Part shown: positions 1 through 9,084 of the stretch, piece after piece
Layout: every line of letters starts with the position of its first letter
Position numbering within the stretch: position 1 is the stretch's first letter
Source: Acidovorax delafieldii
GTDB lineage: Bacteria > Pseudomonadota > Gammaproteobacteria > Burkholderiales > Burkholderiaceae_C
Assembly: GCF_007993815.1 (NCBI RefSeq)
Contig: NZ_VJWE01000011.1
Span: forward strand, 1,116,001-1,180,000
Direction: 5' to 3'
DNA length: 64,000 bases
Notes under the pieces: generated by a model
Database searches by the model: none
Told to the model about the DNA's origin: nothing
Seen by the model: only the letters and a program-made list of their open reading frames with translations
Translations under genes and position numbers: made by a program

Positions 1-1448
1 ACGCCATGCTGCAAAAACAGGTGGCGCAGACGAAGTTCTTCGAACACGGCGGCACCTATGTGATCAACCCTGGCACCTCGCTGGACCAGGCCGTGTTTGT
101 GTACCACCCCACCGCGCGCGGCAAGCGCGTGCTGGAGGCCTACCCGCAGGCGCGCCCCTTCTTTGAAGCGCTGGCCGCATCGCAGGACGGCTTTGTGCGC
201 GGGGCCGCGGACGTGCTGGGCACCGGCGCCGAGAACCCCTGGGCCCTGGTGCGCAAGACCGGTGGCGGCTGGTGGGTGGTGGCGGAGGTGGCCGACGGTG
301 AGGCCATGGCCAGCCAGCGGCGCGTCACGCTGGCAGTCTGGGGCCTGATGGCCGTGGCCGTGGTGCTGCTGGCCATCGGCCTGTTCGTCATGCTGCGCCG
401 GGGCGTGAGCCGCCCGCTGCAGGACCTGACCCAGGCCATCACGCTGGTCGCGCAGGGCGACCTGACCGAGGCCTTCCACACCACGCGGCGCGACGAGATC
501 GGCGCGCTGGTGCAGGAGGTGGAGGGCATGCGCCAGCGCTATACGCAAATGCTGCAGCAGGTGCGCAATGCCGTGGACAGCATCACCACCGCCAGCGCCG
601 AGATTGCCAGCGGCAACCAGGACCTGTCGGCCCGCACCGAGGCCACGGCCAGTAGCCTGGCGCAGACCGCACAAAGCATGGAGCATCTGACCTCCACCGT
701 GCGCCAGTCGGCCGACGCCGCCCGCCAGGCCAACCAGCTGGCCAGCACCGCCGCCGAAGTGGCTGCGCGGGGCGGCCAGGTGGTGGGCGAGGTGGTCACC
801 ACCATGGGCGACATCAACCAGAGCTCGCGCAAGATCGCCGACATCATCGGCGTGATTGATTCGATCGCGTTCCAGACCAACATCCTCGCGCTCAACGCTG
901 CGGTGGAAGCCGCCCGTGCGGGTGAGCAGGGCCGGGGTTTTGCCGTGGTGGCCAGCGAAGTGCGCAACCTGGCCGGGCGCAGCGCCGAGGCGGCGCGCGA
1001 GATCAAGGCGCTGATTGGTGCGTCCGTAGAGCGGGTGGAATCGGGCGCGCGCCTGGTGCAGAACGCGGGCAGCACCATGGACGAGATCGTGGGTTCGGTC
1101 AAACGGGTGGGCGACATCATTGGCGAGATCACCGCAGCGTCGACCGAACAGTCCGACGGCATCGGCCAGGTCAACACCGCCGTCAACCAGCTCGACCAGA
1201 TGACGCAGCAGAACGCCGCGCTGGTGGAGCAATCGGCCGCCGCTGCGCAAAGCCTGCGCGAGCAGGCCACGCGGCTGGCCGGGGCGGTACAGGTGTTCAA
1301 ACTCTCGCGGGGCGACGGCACGGCGACCCACGGTGGCCTGGGTTACTCGGCGCGCGAGGCCCTGGCTGCGCCCATGGCGCAGACCGGCGACGGCGAGGGA
1401 CAGCACGCGCCCGGCAGCGGAGCCCGGGCGCCCGCCCAGCTGCAATAG
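1..1448 (+). CDS. Methyl-accepting chemotaxis protein, 5' part cut by window edge
   Basis: C-terminal part of an inner-membrane chemoreceptor that controls the CheA/CheW array. The readable part begins inside a periplasmic Cache-type sensor (about residues 1-105, with WWVVAEV near its end). It is followed by one membrane helix (about 110-130, [20 protein letters not shown]), a HAMP domain (about 131-185) and a long methylation/signalling coiled coil. The conserved hairpin tip is visible as [20 protein letters not shown], then [15 protein letters not shown]. The first membrane helix and start of the sensor are missing, so the gene extends left of base 1; the ATG at base 6 is probably not the true start. 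There is no NWETF-type CheR tether at the C-terminus. The ligand cannot be told. Confidence 0.9.
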   Translation, partial: AMLQKQVAQTKFFEHGGTYVINPGTSLDQAVFVYHPTARGKRVLEAYPQARPFFEALAASQDGFVRGAADVLGTGAENPWALVRKTGGGWWVVAEVADGEAMASQRRVTLAVWGLMAVAVVLLAIGLFVMLRRGVSRPLQDLTQAITLVAQGDLTEAFHTTRRDEIGALVQEVEGMRQRYTQMLQQVRNAVDSITTASAEIASGNQDLSARTEATASSLAQTAQSMEHLTSTVRQSADAARQANQLASTAAEVAARGGQVVGEVVTTMGDINQSSRKIADIIGVIDSIAFQTNILALNAAVEAARAGEQGRGFAVVASEVRNLAGRSAEAAREIKALIGASVERVESGARLVQNAGSTMDEIVGSVKRVGDIIGEITAASTEQSDGIGQVNTAVNQLDQMTQQNAALVEQSAAAAQSLREQATRLAGAVQVFKLSRGDGTATHGGLGYSAREALAAPMAQTGDGEGQHAPGSGARAPAQLQ

Positions 1449-1482
1449 GGCGCACGAACGGTGGGGGTGGTCATCCGGCGGT

Positions 1483-1510
1483 TTGCGGTCTGTGGCCCTT
1501 GGTTTATGCT
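1483..1510 (+). promoter_or_regulatory. Candidate sigma-70 promoter of the diguanylate cyclase gene
   Basis: TTGCGG at 1483-1488 and TATGCT at 1505-1510 are separated by 16 bases, about 38 bases ahead of the start codon at 1548. The placement between two same-strand genes fits an independent promoter. This is a match by eye only. Confidence 0.35.
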
Positions 1511-1547
1511 GGTCTGATTCCTTCCACTCCCCCGCCCACCTGCATTC

Positions 1548-2774
1548 ATGGCCGCCCACGTCCCCACCATGCTGGCAATGATCATTGCCAGCTCCCTCAT
1601 GATGGCGGCCTCCATGGCCGTGGTGGGCTGGGGCCGACGGCGCGATGGCCTGGGCCGCTGGGCGGCGGCCCTGCTGGTCAACGCCATCGGCCACTTGCTC
1701 ATCATGCTGCGCGGCCTGATCCCCGATGTGTTGTCCATCGTGGTCGGCAACCTGATGTTGTCCAGTGTGTTCGTGGGGATGATTGCTGCGGTCTATCAGT
1801 TCCAGGGGCGCCCCGTGCGCTGGCCCCTGCTGCTGGCACCACCGCTGCTGGTGCTGGTTTTTGTCTCGGTGTTCATCGACAACTTTCCGGCGCGGGTGAG
1901 TTTTGTGGGCCTGGTCATCGGGCTGCAGGCCGTGTGGGCGTTGCTGGCGGCACTGTCGCACCGGCACGCCACCGTGGGGCGCGGGCAGTGGCTGCTGGTG
2001 GCGGGTCTGTCGCTGGAGGCAGTGGTGCTGGGGGGGCGTGCGCTGGTGGCCATCAGCACCCATTCCGAGGCCACCAACATCCTGCAAAGCAGTGCGCTGC
2101 AGACGCTGACTTTTCTGGCCACCTTCTCGGTGGTACTCGTCAGCTCGGTGGGTTTTGTGTTCATGTCGCGCGACCGGGCCGACGAAAACAACCGCGTGCT
2201 GGCCGCGCTGGACCCGCTTACCGGCGTGGCCAACCGCCGCTCGCTGATCGCGGCGCTGGACCGCGACGTGGCCCGCGCGCAGCGCATGCGCGAGCCCATG
2301 GCGCTGATGATGGTGGACATCGATCACTTCAAGGACGTGAACGATCAGTACGGCCACCCCGCCGGTGACCGCGTGTTGTGCAGCGTGGTCAATGTGCTGC
2401 GCCAGCGCGTGCGTGCGCAGGACCTGGTGGGCCGCTACGGGGGCGAGGAGTTCATGGTGCTGCTGCCCGACACCGGCCTCACGGGCGCCGAGCAGCTGGC
2501 GCGCGAGCTGTGCAAGGCGGTCGAGGAGTCCCGCTGCCCCGCCGATGGCGTGCCCGGCCCCGGCATTGCGGTCACGGTGAGCATTGGCGTGTTTGGCGGG
2601 CGGCTGGAGTCGGGTGACAGCTGGGACATGCTGATTGCTGCCGCCGACCGCGCGCTGTACCAGGCCAAGAACAACGGCCGCAACCGCGTCGAGGTGGCCA
2701 CGGGCTTGCGCCGCCCCAGCGCCCAGCTGGCGGCCCAGGCCAATCCCGAGACCCTGCCCGAGTCTCTGTATTGA
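1548..2774 (+). CDS. Membrane diguanylate cyclase (GGDEF)
   Basis: Makes cyclic di-GMP from two GTP at the inner membrane. The first ~205 residues are a run of about six hydrophobic helices with no recognisable ligand domain. A GGDEF domain follows (about residues 215-390), with DPLTGVANRRSL at its start, MVDIDHFKDVND for metal/GTP binding and the active loop YGGEEF. The RAQD tetrapeptide lies five residues ahead of GGEEF, so the product-inhibition I-site is intact. Both A- and I-sites look functional, so I expect an active, feedback-inhibited enzyme. It stands alone between the chemoreceptor and an M20 peptidase. Confidence 0.9.
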   Translation: MAAHVPTMLAMIIASSLMMAASMAVVGWGRRRDGLGRWAAALLVNAIGHLLIMLRGLIPDVLSIVVGNLMLSSVFVGMIAAVYQFQGRPVRWPLLLAPPLLVLVFVSVFIDNFPARVSFVGLVIGLQAVWALLAALSHRHATVGRGQWLLVAGLSLEAVVLGGRALVAISTHSEATNILQSSALQTLTFLATFSVVLVSSVGFVFMSRDRADENNRVLAALDPLTGVANRRSLIAALDRDVARAQRMREPMALMMVDIDHFKDVNDQYGHPAGDRVLCSVVNVLRQRVRAQDLVGRYGGEEFMVLLPDTGLTGAEQLARELCKAVEESRCPADGVPGPGIAVTVSIGVFGGRLESGDSWDMLIAAADRALYQAKNNGRNRVEVATGLRRPSAQLAAQANPETLPESLY

Positions 2775-2844
2775 TCGATGGCGCCCGGCGGGGGGTTGTG
2801 TTGGAATGGCGGATTGATCACCTTCCGCCTTCAGGAGCCCCACC

Positions 2845-4335
2845 ATGAACGCCCGAGTGCCCTCCCAAGTCCTTCAGCCTGAGCTTGCCCTGCAGCGTGT
2901 CAGCCAGGCCTGGGACAGCGACATTGTTCGCCAGCTCACCGACTACATCGCCATCCCTGCCAAGTCCCCCACGTTCGCGGCCGACTGGGCCGAGTTGGGC
3001 CTGCTCGACACCGTGGTGCGCAACGCCGCCGCCTGGGTGGAGTCGCAAAAGGTCGAGGGCCTGACGCTCGAAATCGTGCGCCTGGAAGGCCGCACCCCCG
3101 TGCTGTTCTTCGAGATCGCCGCCACCCAGCCCAATGCCACCGACACCGTGCTCATGTACGGCCATCTGGACAAGCAACCCGAGTTCTCTGGCTGGCGCAG
3201 CGACCTGGGCCCTTGGACGCCCAAGTACGAAGACGGCAAGCTCTACGGCCGGGGCGGCGCCGATGACGGCTATGCGGTGTACGCCAGCATCGCTGCGGTG
3301 CAGGAACTCAAGCGCCAGAACGTGCCGCACCCGCGCATCGTGGGTCTGATTGAAACCTGCGAGGAAAGCGGCTCGCGCGACCTGCTGCCCTACATCGATG
3401 CACTGAAGCCCCGCATGGGCAACGTGGCGCTGGTCGTGTGCCTGGACTCGGGCGCCGGCAACTACGACCAGCTGTGGCTCACCACCAGCCTGCGCGGCAT
3501 GGCCAGCGGCACGCTGAAGGTCGAGATCCTCACCGAGGGCATCCACTCGGGCGACGCCTCGGGCCTGGTGCCCTCGTCGTTCCGCATCATGCGGCAGGTG
3601 CTGGACCGGCTGGAAGACAGCGCCACTGGCCGCCTGCTGCCCGCCAGCTTCCATTGCGAAGTGCCCGCCGACCGGCTGGCCCAGGCCCGCGCCACGGCGG
3701 CCATCCTGGGCGAAGAGGTGTACCGCCGCTTCCCCTGGGCGCACTACGACTGCGGCGGCTCCACCACGTTTGCACTGCCCACCACCACCGACCCGGTGCA
3801 GGCATTGCTCAAGCGCACCTGGGAGCCCACGCTCAGCGTCACCGGGGCCGAAGGCTTTCCGGCGCTGCAGGACGCTGGCAACGTGCTGCGACCCTACACC
3901 GCCTTCAAGCTCAGCCTGCGCCTGCCCCCGCTGGTGGACGCAGCGCAAGCCGTGCAGGACCTGAAGGCGCTGCTGGAAGACAACGCGCCCTACCAGGCCA
4001 AGGTCACCTTCCAGAGCGGCGGCGGTGCCACGGGCTGGAATGCCCCGGCCACCACACCCTGGTTCGAGCAGGCGCTCAACGAGGCTTCGCAGGCGCACTT
4101 TGGCGCGCCCTGCGGCTACATTGGCCAGGGCGGCACCATTCCGCTCATGAACATGCTCAGCGAAGGCTTTCCCACCGCGCAGATGATGGTGTGTGGCGTG
4201 CTGGGCCCCAAGAGCAACGCGCATGGCCCCAACGAGTTTTTGCACGTGCCCTATGCCAAGCGCCTCACCGCCTCCGTGGCACACGTGATGGCGGCCATGG
4301 CCCAGCAGGCAGCCGCTGCGGCCACGGCCCCCTGA
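2845..4335 (+). CDS. M20 family metallopeptidase (dipeptidase-like)
   Basis: Cytoplasmic zinc exopeptidase of the M20/ArgE-DapE type; no signal peptide is present. Metal and catalytic motifs are in order: YGHLDKQPEF (first His, catalytic Asp), GRGGADDGYA (bridging Asp), CEESGSRD (general-base Glu pair), CLDSG, HSGDASGLV in the dimerisation/lid domain, and GPKSNAHGPNEF with the last His. About 496 residues is typical of the larger dipeptidase subgroup. ATG at 2845 follows GGAG (2834-2837) at normal distance. The substrate is not predictable beyond a peptide or N-acyl amino acid. Confidence 0.88.
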   Translation: MNARVPSQVLQPELALQRVSQAWDSDIVRQLTDYIAIPAKSPTFAADWAELGLLDTVVRNAAAWVESQKVEGLTLEIVRLEGRTPVLFFEIAATQPNATDTVLMYGHLDKQPEFSGWRSDLGPWTPKYEDGKLYGRGGADDGYAVYASIAAVQELKRQNVPHPRIVGLIETCEESGSRDLLPYIDALKPRMGNVALVVCLDSGAGNYDQLWLTTSLRGMASGTLKVEILTEGIHSGDASGLVPSSFRIMRQVLDRLEDSATGRLLPASFHCEVPADRLAQARATAAILGEEVYRRFPWAHYDCGGSTTFALPTTTDPVQALLKRTWEPTLSVTGAEGFPALQDAGNVLRPYTAFKLSLRLPPLVDAAQAVQDLKALLEDNAPYQAKVTFQSGGGATGWNAPATTPWFEQALNEASQAHFGAPCGYIGQGGTIPLMNMLSEGFPTAQMMVCGVLGPKSNAHGPNEFLHVPYAKRLTASVAHVMAAMAQQAAAAATAP

Positions 4336-4401
4336 CACCAGAGGGCGCCACACCAGGCGCCCTGGGTGCTCTTCCTCACGCTTCCATCACCGGGTCACAC
4401 C

Positions 4402-4929
4402 ATGGAAAAACGCGTATTTCTCCACGCCTGCTCTGCAGCTGCCCTTGCCACTCTCGCGCCGGCGTCCGGTACGGCCCAGACCCCGGCTGGCGGCAGCACA
4501 CCGGGCCCGCTTCACACGCTGACCGGTACCAACAGCGAAGGCAAACCGGTCATGCTGACGGACTATGCGGGCAAGGTGTGTCTGGTGAGCTTTTTCACCG
4601 CTGGCTGCGCTCTGTGCACCAACGAGTTGCGCCTCATGCGCGAGTTTTACACCGCCAATCGCCAGCGCGACTTTGTGCTGCTGGGCGTGAACATGGATGA
4701 GAAGGCTTCTGACTTCATGCAGTACATCGAGCTGCTCAAGGTATCAGTGCCCGCCGAGCAGCGTTTTCCCATTGCCTGGCGAAACGCCGAGGGGCACAAG
4801 GACAGTTTTGGCGCCATTTCGCGACGTCCCACGCACTTCGTGCTCAACCGCAAGCACCAGCAAGTGCTGCGGCGCGAAGGCAATTTCCTGCCCACCGACT
4901 GGGATGACCTCTGGGTATCTCTGGCTTGA
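4402..4929 (+). CDS. Exported thioredoxin-like (TlpA/redoxin) protein
   Basis: Probable periplasmic thiol-disulfide protein. The start at 4402 gives a short signal peptide (MEKRVFLHACSAAALATLAP, cleavage near GTAQ). The redoxin fold follows with LTDYAGKVCLVSFFTAGCALC, in which CALC is the CXXC redox centre, and RRPTHFVL contains the cis-Pro region. At ~175 residues the length is right for the family. It lies 66 bases after the M20 gene on the same strand, possibly co-transcribed. The partner protein is unknown. Confidence 0.8.
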   Translation: MEKRVFLHACSAAALATLAPASGTAQTPAGGSTPGPLHTLTGTNSEGKPVMLTDYAGKVCLVSFFTAGCALCTNELRLMREFYTANRQRDFVLLGVNMDEKASDFMQYIELLKVSVPAEQRFPIAWRNAEGHKDSFGAISRRPTHFVLNRKHQQVLRREGNFLPTDWDDLWVSLA

Positions 4930-5067
4930 AAACCCCGAGCAGCTTCGCCCGATCAGGGGTCACGCTCTCTGGGTCTTGCCGGCAGTACAAGCCTGACCAT
5001 TTAGTGCATCGGGTATTTGGGTGCGCCGGGTATGCTGTCCCATCGCGTCTCGAATGCCCTGCTTTCC

Positions 5068-5946
5068 ATGACTTCTGACGAACTGCTTCCTTCGACCCTG
5101 ACCACCTTCACCGCCAGCGATGGCGAGAACCTCGCCGTGCAGGACTGGCCCCTGCCGCAGGGCGAGCCCTGCCGGGGGACGGTGCTGCTGGTGCACGGCC
5201 TGGGCGAGCATGTGGGCCGCTATGACGCGCTGGCCCGCCGCCTCAACGACTGGGGGTTTGCGGTGCGGGGCTATGACCAATACGGCCACGGCGAATCGGC
5301 CGGGCCGCGTGGCGGGCTCACGTCGGACATGCGCCTGCTGGACGATCTGGCAGACCTGGTGGACGCCACCCGCGCCCGCATGCCTGCGGGCCAGCCCCTG
5401 GTGCTGCTGGGCCACAGCATGGGCGGCTTGGTGGCCTCGCGGTTTGTGTCCCTGCACCTGCGCCCGGTGGATGCGCTGGTGTTGTCCTCCCCCGCACTTG
5501 ATGCCGGCCTGGACGCCGTGCAAAAACTGCTGCTGGCCACGCTGCCGCGCATTGCGCCCAACCTGCGCGTGGGCAACGGGCTGGACGCGCAATACCTCTC
5601 GCACGACAGCGCCGTGGTGGCGGCCTACCTGGCCGACCCGCTGTGCCACGACCGCATCAGCGCCCGCCTGGCCCGCTTCATTGCCGAGGGTGGCCCCGCC
5701 ACCGTGGCCCGCGCTGCGCACTGGAGCGTGCCCACGCTGCTGATGTGGGCGGGCAGCGATAAGCTGGTCAACCCCGCCGGCAGCCGTGCGTTTGCGGCTG
5801 CCGCACCCAAGGCCGTGGTGCATTCGCATTGCTTTGAACCCCTGTTCCACGAGCTGTTCAACGAAAGCCCCGAGCTGGCTGAGCCGGTGTTCGACCTGCT
5901 GCGGCAGTGGCTGGTGCGGCGCTGCGCGGTGCCTGCAAGGCCGTAG
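5068..5946 (+). CDS. Alpha/beta hydrolase, monoacylglycerol-lipase-like
   Basis: Serine hydrolase of the lysophospholipase/monoglyceride lipase group. The oxyanion motif VLLVHGLGEHVGRYD, nucleophile elbow GHSMGG, acid AGSDKLVNP and the late His before ELFNE are all present. ATG 5068 starts the protein just before the conserved fold; ATG 5032 and TTG 5017 are in-frame alternatives with no better ribosome site. No signal peptide is seen, so it is probably cytoplasmic. It is convergent with the YidB-like gene. Confidence 0.85.
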   Translation: MTSDELLPSTLTTFTASDGENLAVQDWPLPQGEPCRGTVLLVHGLGEHVGRYDALARRLNDWGFAVRGYDQYGHGESAGPRGGLTSDMRLLDDLADLVDATRARMPAGQPLVLLGHSMGGLVASRFVSLHLRPVDALVLSSPALDAGLDAVQKLLLATLPRIAPNLRVGNGLDAQYLSHDSAVVAAYLADPLCHDRISARLARFIAEGGPATVARAAHWSVPTLLMWAGSDKLVNPAGSRAFAAAAPKAVVHSHCFEPLFHELFNESPELAEPVFDLLRQWLVRRCAVPARP

Positions 5947-5966
5947 GCAGGCACCGGGTGGCCTGA

Positions 5967-6017
5967 TTTCAGAGAAAACGGCTGGTTGCGCTAGTGCAAT
6001 ATGACCCGGTTGCTATT
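5967..6017 (-). repeat. Dispersed 51-base repeat, copy G
   Basis: Read on the minus strand it begins AATAGC and continues through CATATTGCACTAGCGC to CTCTGAAA. It aligns without gaps to copy F (20319-20370) over most of its length. It lies between two convergent genes and ends at the YidB-like stop codon. Confidence 0.6.
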
Positions 6018-6498
6018 ATTTTTGAAGTAGGCCGCCGAGCATCCCCAGCAGGTCGTTGGCATTGCCAAACCCGCCATGGGGCGCCTGGCCCTGGGGGCTC
6101 AGGTGGTCGACCAGGCCCGGCAACACCTGGGCCAGCTGCCCGGCGGCTGCACCGGGGGCCACACCCAGTTGCGCGGCCATCTGCGACAGGGGGCCGCTGC
6201 CCAACACCTGCGACAGCTGCTCACCCGAGATCGCCTGGTTGGGCCCGGCGCTCAGCCACGACGCAATCACGTTGCCCAGCCCGGCTTGCTGAAACTTGGC
6301 CATCAGCCCCGGCAGGCCGCCCACCGGTCCATCGTTGCTGATCAGGGACATCACGGCCTGCACCAACTGCGGGTTTTGTGCGGCCAGGCTCAGCAGGCCA
6401 CCCAGGCCACCACCGGCCCCACCCGCCGCAGCGGCGCCACTGCCGCCTTGCGACGCGTTGTTGATGACGGCACCCAGAACGGAATCGAGCAAACCCAT
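6016..6498 (-). CDS. YidB-like DUF937 family protein
   Basis: Small soluble protein of unknown function, homologous to E. coli YidB (DUF937). It starts MGLLDSVLGAVINNA at ATG 6498 with AGGAG close upstream; an in-frame start further upstream lacks a site. A Gly/Ala-rich linker (GGSGAAAAGGAGGGLGGLL) follows, then the helical domain with GLGNVIASWLSAGPNQAISG and GEQLSQVLG, which is the family hallmark. The C-terminus ends LLGMLGGLLQK. There is no signal peptide and no operon partner. Confidence 0.85.
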   Translation of the reverse strand: MGLLDSVLGAVINNASQGGSGAAAAGGAGGGLGGLLSLAAQNPQLVQAVMSLISNDGPVGGLPGLMAKFQQAGLGNVIASWLSAGPNQAISGEQLSQVLGSGPLSQMAAQLGVAPGAAAGQLAQVLPGLVDHLSPQGQAPHGGFGNANDLLGMLGGLLQK

Positions 6499-6628
6499 GG
6501 TGTTCTCCTGCAGAGGAATGAAGGGCGGCAGTGCGCCAGCCCGGACGGAACCATCCATGGTACGCACCTCGGCGGCGCCTTCGTGTCAACAATCGTGAAC
6601 GGGGTGACGCCGCTGGGGTGCCACGCCA

Positions 6629-7999
6629 CTACTTGGTGCGGGGTGGGCGCTTGTCGAGCAGCGGCGCACTCACACCTTGTACCCCCACCAGCCCCAGCAC
6701 CGTGACCAGCGAGGTCTGGGCGCCTTTCCAGGCATCCGTCAGGTCGATCCACTCCGACAGCGCGTGGAACCCGCCCGTCTTGCCGCCGCCCCCGATCACG
6801 ATGGCGGGGATGCCCAGCGCCATGGGCACGTTGGCATCGGTGCTGGCACCGGCCAGCACCGTCTTGCGGCCAAAGGCGGTGTTGGCGCGCACGGCAGCCT
6901 CGACGATCAACGCGTCGGCGGCGGTGCGACCACCGGGCCGGTCGCCGATGAGCTTGGTCGATGCGCTCAGGGTGTTCACGCCCCAGCGTGCGTTCTCTTC
7001 GGTCACGGCGCTGTCCACGGCGGCCAGCACCTGCTTTTCGGTGGCCAGCAGCGGGGCCATCTCGTCGGAGCGGATGTCCACCGCCATGCGCGCATCCGGC
7101 GCGATGGTGTTGACGGACGTGCCGCCGCCCACCGTGCCCACGGTGAAGGTGGTCTTGGGGCTCTTGGGCGTGCGGATCTCGGCGATCTTGGCAATGGCGC
7201 GGCCCATGCCGTGGATGGCGCTGGGCACCTCGCCGAACGCGGCGTAGCTGTGGCCGCCCGGGCCCTTGAAGGTCACCTCGTGGCGGTGGCTGCCCGTGCC
7301 CAGCACCAGCACCGTGCCATCGGGCGCTGGCTCCAGCGCCACCATGCCGTCGATGTCGAGGTGTTCCTTGAACAGGTGCTTCATGCCGCGCAGGTTGCCC
7401 AGCTCTTCCTCGCCCACATTGCCCACAAACACCAGGTCGCCCACGGTGGCGATCTTCTGGTCGTTCAGCACCTTGAGCCACGACAGCAGCACGGCCAGTC
7501 CGCGCGTGTTGTCGGAGATGCCGGGCGCATACAGCTTGCCGTCGCGCTCCTTCACCTTCACGTCGGTGCCGGAGGGGAACACGGTGTCCAGGTGGGCCGA
7601 GATGACCAGCTTGGGCCCGTTGCCCGTGCCCTTGCGCACCCCCACCACATTGCCTTCGGCATCGATGGCGGCATTGGTCAGGCCCAGGGCCTGGAGCCGG
7701 GCCAGGAAGGCTTCGGCACGCTTTTGTTCCTTGAACGGCGGCGCCTCGATCTCGGTGAGCATGCGCAGGTCTTCGGTGGCGCGGTCGTGGTCGGCCTTCA
7801 CGGCGTCGAGCAGCTGCAGGATCTGGGGTGCGGCCATCAGCTGGCCATAGGCCTTGTCCACGGCAGGGCGCAGCACGGTGGGCGTGGGCGCCACGGCGCC
7901 GAACTGCGCATGGGCGGCACCGGGCAGCAAGGCGGCGCAGGCGAGGGCCATGGCACCCGCAAGGGCTGTGGCACGGAAGGTATGGAGAGGGAGAGTCAT
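6629..7999 (-). CDS. Exported M20 peptidase (glutamate carboxypeptidase-like)
   Basis: Zinc peptidase of the carboxypeptidase G2/M20 type, probably periplasmic. The ATG at 7999 gives a clean signal peptide (MTLPLHTFRATALAGAMALA, cleavage after AHA). Motifs present are ISAHLDTVFPSG, PGISDNTRG (bridging Asp), NVGEEELGN (catalytic Glu), MAVDIRSDE and the C-terminal GGGGKTGGFHALSEW. It is divergent from the LysR gene at 8158 with 158 bases between, a common regulator-target layout. The substrate may be a glutamyl or other N-acyl amino acid. Confidence 0.87.
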   Translation of the reverse strand: MTLPLHTFRATALAGAMALACAALLPGAAHAQFGAVAPTPTVLRPAVDKAYGQLMAAPQILQLLDAVKADHDRATEDLRMLTEIEAPPFKEQKRAEAFLARLQALGLTNAAIDAEGNVVGVRKGTGNGPKLVISAHLDTVFPSGTDVKVKERDGKLYAPGISDNTRGLAVLLSWLKVLNDQKIATVGDLVFVGNVGEEELGNLRGMKHLFKEHLDIDGMVALEPAPDGTVLVLGTGSHRHEVTFKGPGGHSYAAFGEVPSAIHGMGRAIAKIAEIRTPKSPKTTFTVGTVGGGTSVNTIAPDARMAVDIRSDEMAPLLATEKQVLAAVDSAVTEENARWGVNTLSASTKLIGDRPGGRTAADALIVEAAVRANTAFGRKTVLAGASTDANVPMALGIPAIVIGGGGKTGGFHALSEWIDLTDAWKGAQTSLVTVLGLVGVQGVSAPLLDKRPPRTK

Positions 8000-8157
8000 G
8001 GTGATCCAGCGAAACACGAACACAAACGGAAGGAGTGACCGGCCTGTCCAGCCATCGTGGATGGAGCCGTGGGCCGGCATGCATTGCCATGCAATTGTTG
8101 GACCGAACCCCGCCCCTGGGCTCTGCTTTAATCTGCCGAGCCGACAGTTTTTCTTAC

Positions 8158-9084
8158 ATGCGCAAACACATCCCCAGCACCCGTGCCCTGCTTGTTTTTG
8201 ATGCTGTGGCGCGCCACCACGGCGTGAGCAAGGCCGCCGAAGAACTCTGCCTCACCCACAGCGCCGTGAGCCAGCAGCTGCGCCTGCTGGAGGGGCAGCT
8301 GGGCCTGCAACTGGTGCAGCGCGGCGCGCGGGGCTCCACCCTCACCGACGTGGGCCGCCGCTACCACGCGCAGATCGTGGGCGACCTGCTGCGGCTGCAA
8401 AACCACACCCTCGAAGCCATGGCCCAGCGGCCCGATGGCGCGCGCCTGCTGGTGGGTTGCGTGCCGGTGTTTGCCGAGCGCTGGCTGCTGCCCCGGCTGC
8501 CGGCCTTCCTTGCACAGCACAAAGGCTGCAGCCTGCACCTGCAGGTGTATCCCACGCAGATCTACATGGCGGAGATCCCGTTCGACGTGGCCGTGCAGTA
8601 CGACGACGCGGCCTGGCCCGGCGTGGTGCCAGCGCCCCTGATGCCCGAGGTTTGCGTGGCCGTGTGTGCACCGCAGTCGCGCCACCGGCGTGCGACAGAG
8701 CGCGGCGACTTCCGGGCCGTGCCGCTGTTGCAGCTCAGCTCCCGCCTGGGGGCGTGGGACGACTGGCTGGGCCGCGCTGGCATCACGCGCGTGCCGGCCC
8801 ACACCCTGGGCGGCCACCGCTTTGATCTGTTCTCGATGCTGGTGGAGGCGGTGCGCGCCGATCTGGGTATTGGCCTGGTGCCCCGGTATTTTGTGGAGCG
8901 CGAACTGCAATCGGGCGAGTTGGTGCTGGCCCACCCGCACCACGACAGCGGTGCGCGGGGCTACAGCCTCTTTGTGGCGCCGCGGCGCCTGGAAGACCCT
9001 GCGGTGGCGGCCTTTGCGCAGTGGCTGCGCACCACGGTGGCCGCAGAAGGCGCTGTGGCGGAGGTGCCTTCAGACGCCGCGTGA
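8158..9084 (+). CDS. LysR-family transcriptional regulator, GcvA-like
   Basis: DNA-binding regulator with an N-terminal winged helix (ALLVFDAVARHHGVSKAAEE, then LTHSAVSQQLRLLEGQLG) and an effector domain to residue ~300. ATG 8158 is chosen because the helix-turn-helix begins at the usual distance from it. Its divergent position suggests control of the exported M20 peptidase gene. Its last 15 bases overlap the end of the convergent MFS gene. Confidence 0.88.
   Translation: MRKHIPSTRALLVFDAVARHHGVSKAAEELCLTHSAVSQQLRLLEGQLGLQLVQRGARGSTLTDVGRRYHAQIVGDLLRLQNHTLEAMAQRPDGARLLVGCVPVFAERWLLPRLPAFLAQHKGCSLHLQVYPTQIYMAEIPFDVAVQYDDAAWPGVVPAPLMPEVCVAVCAPQSRHRRATERGDFRAVPLLQLSSRLGAWDDWLGRAGITRVPAHTLGGHRFDLFSMLVEAVRADLGIGLVPRYFVERELQSGELVLAHPHHDSGARGYSLFVAPRRLEDPAVAAFAQWLRTTVAAEGAVAEVPSDAA

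Noticed and set aside
2818..4353. Long antisense frame over the M20 peptidase gene
   Set aside because: The plus-strand frame has all M20 metal motifs; the antisense product is low-complexity.
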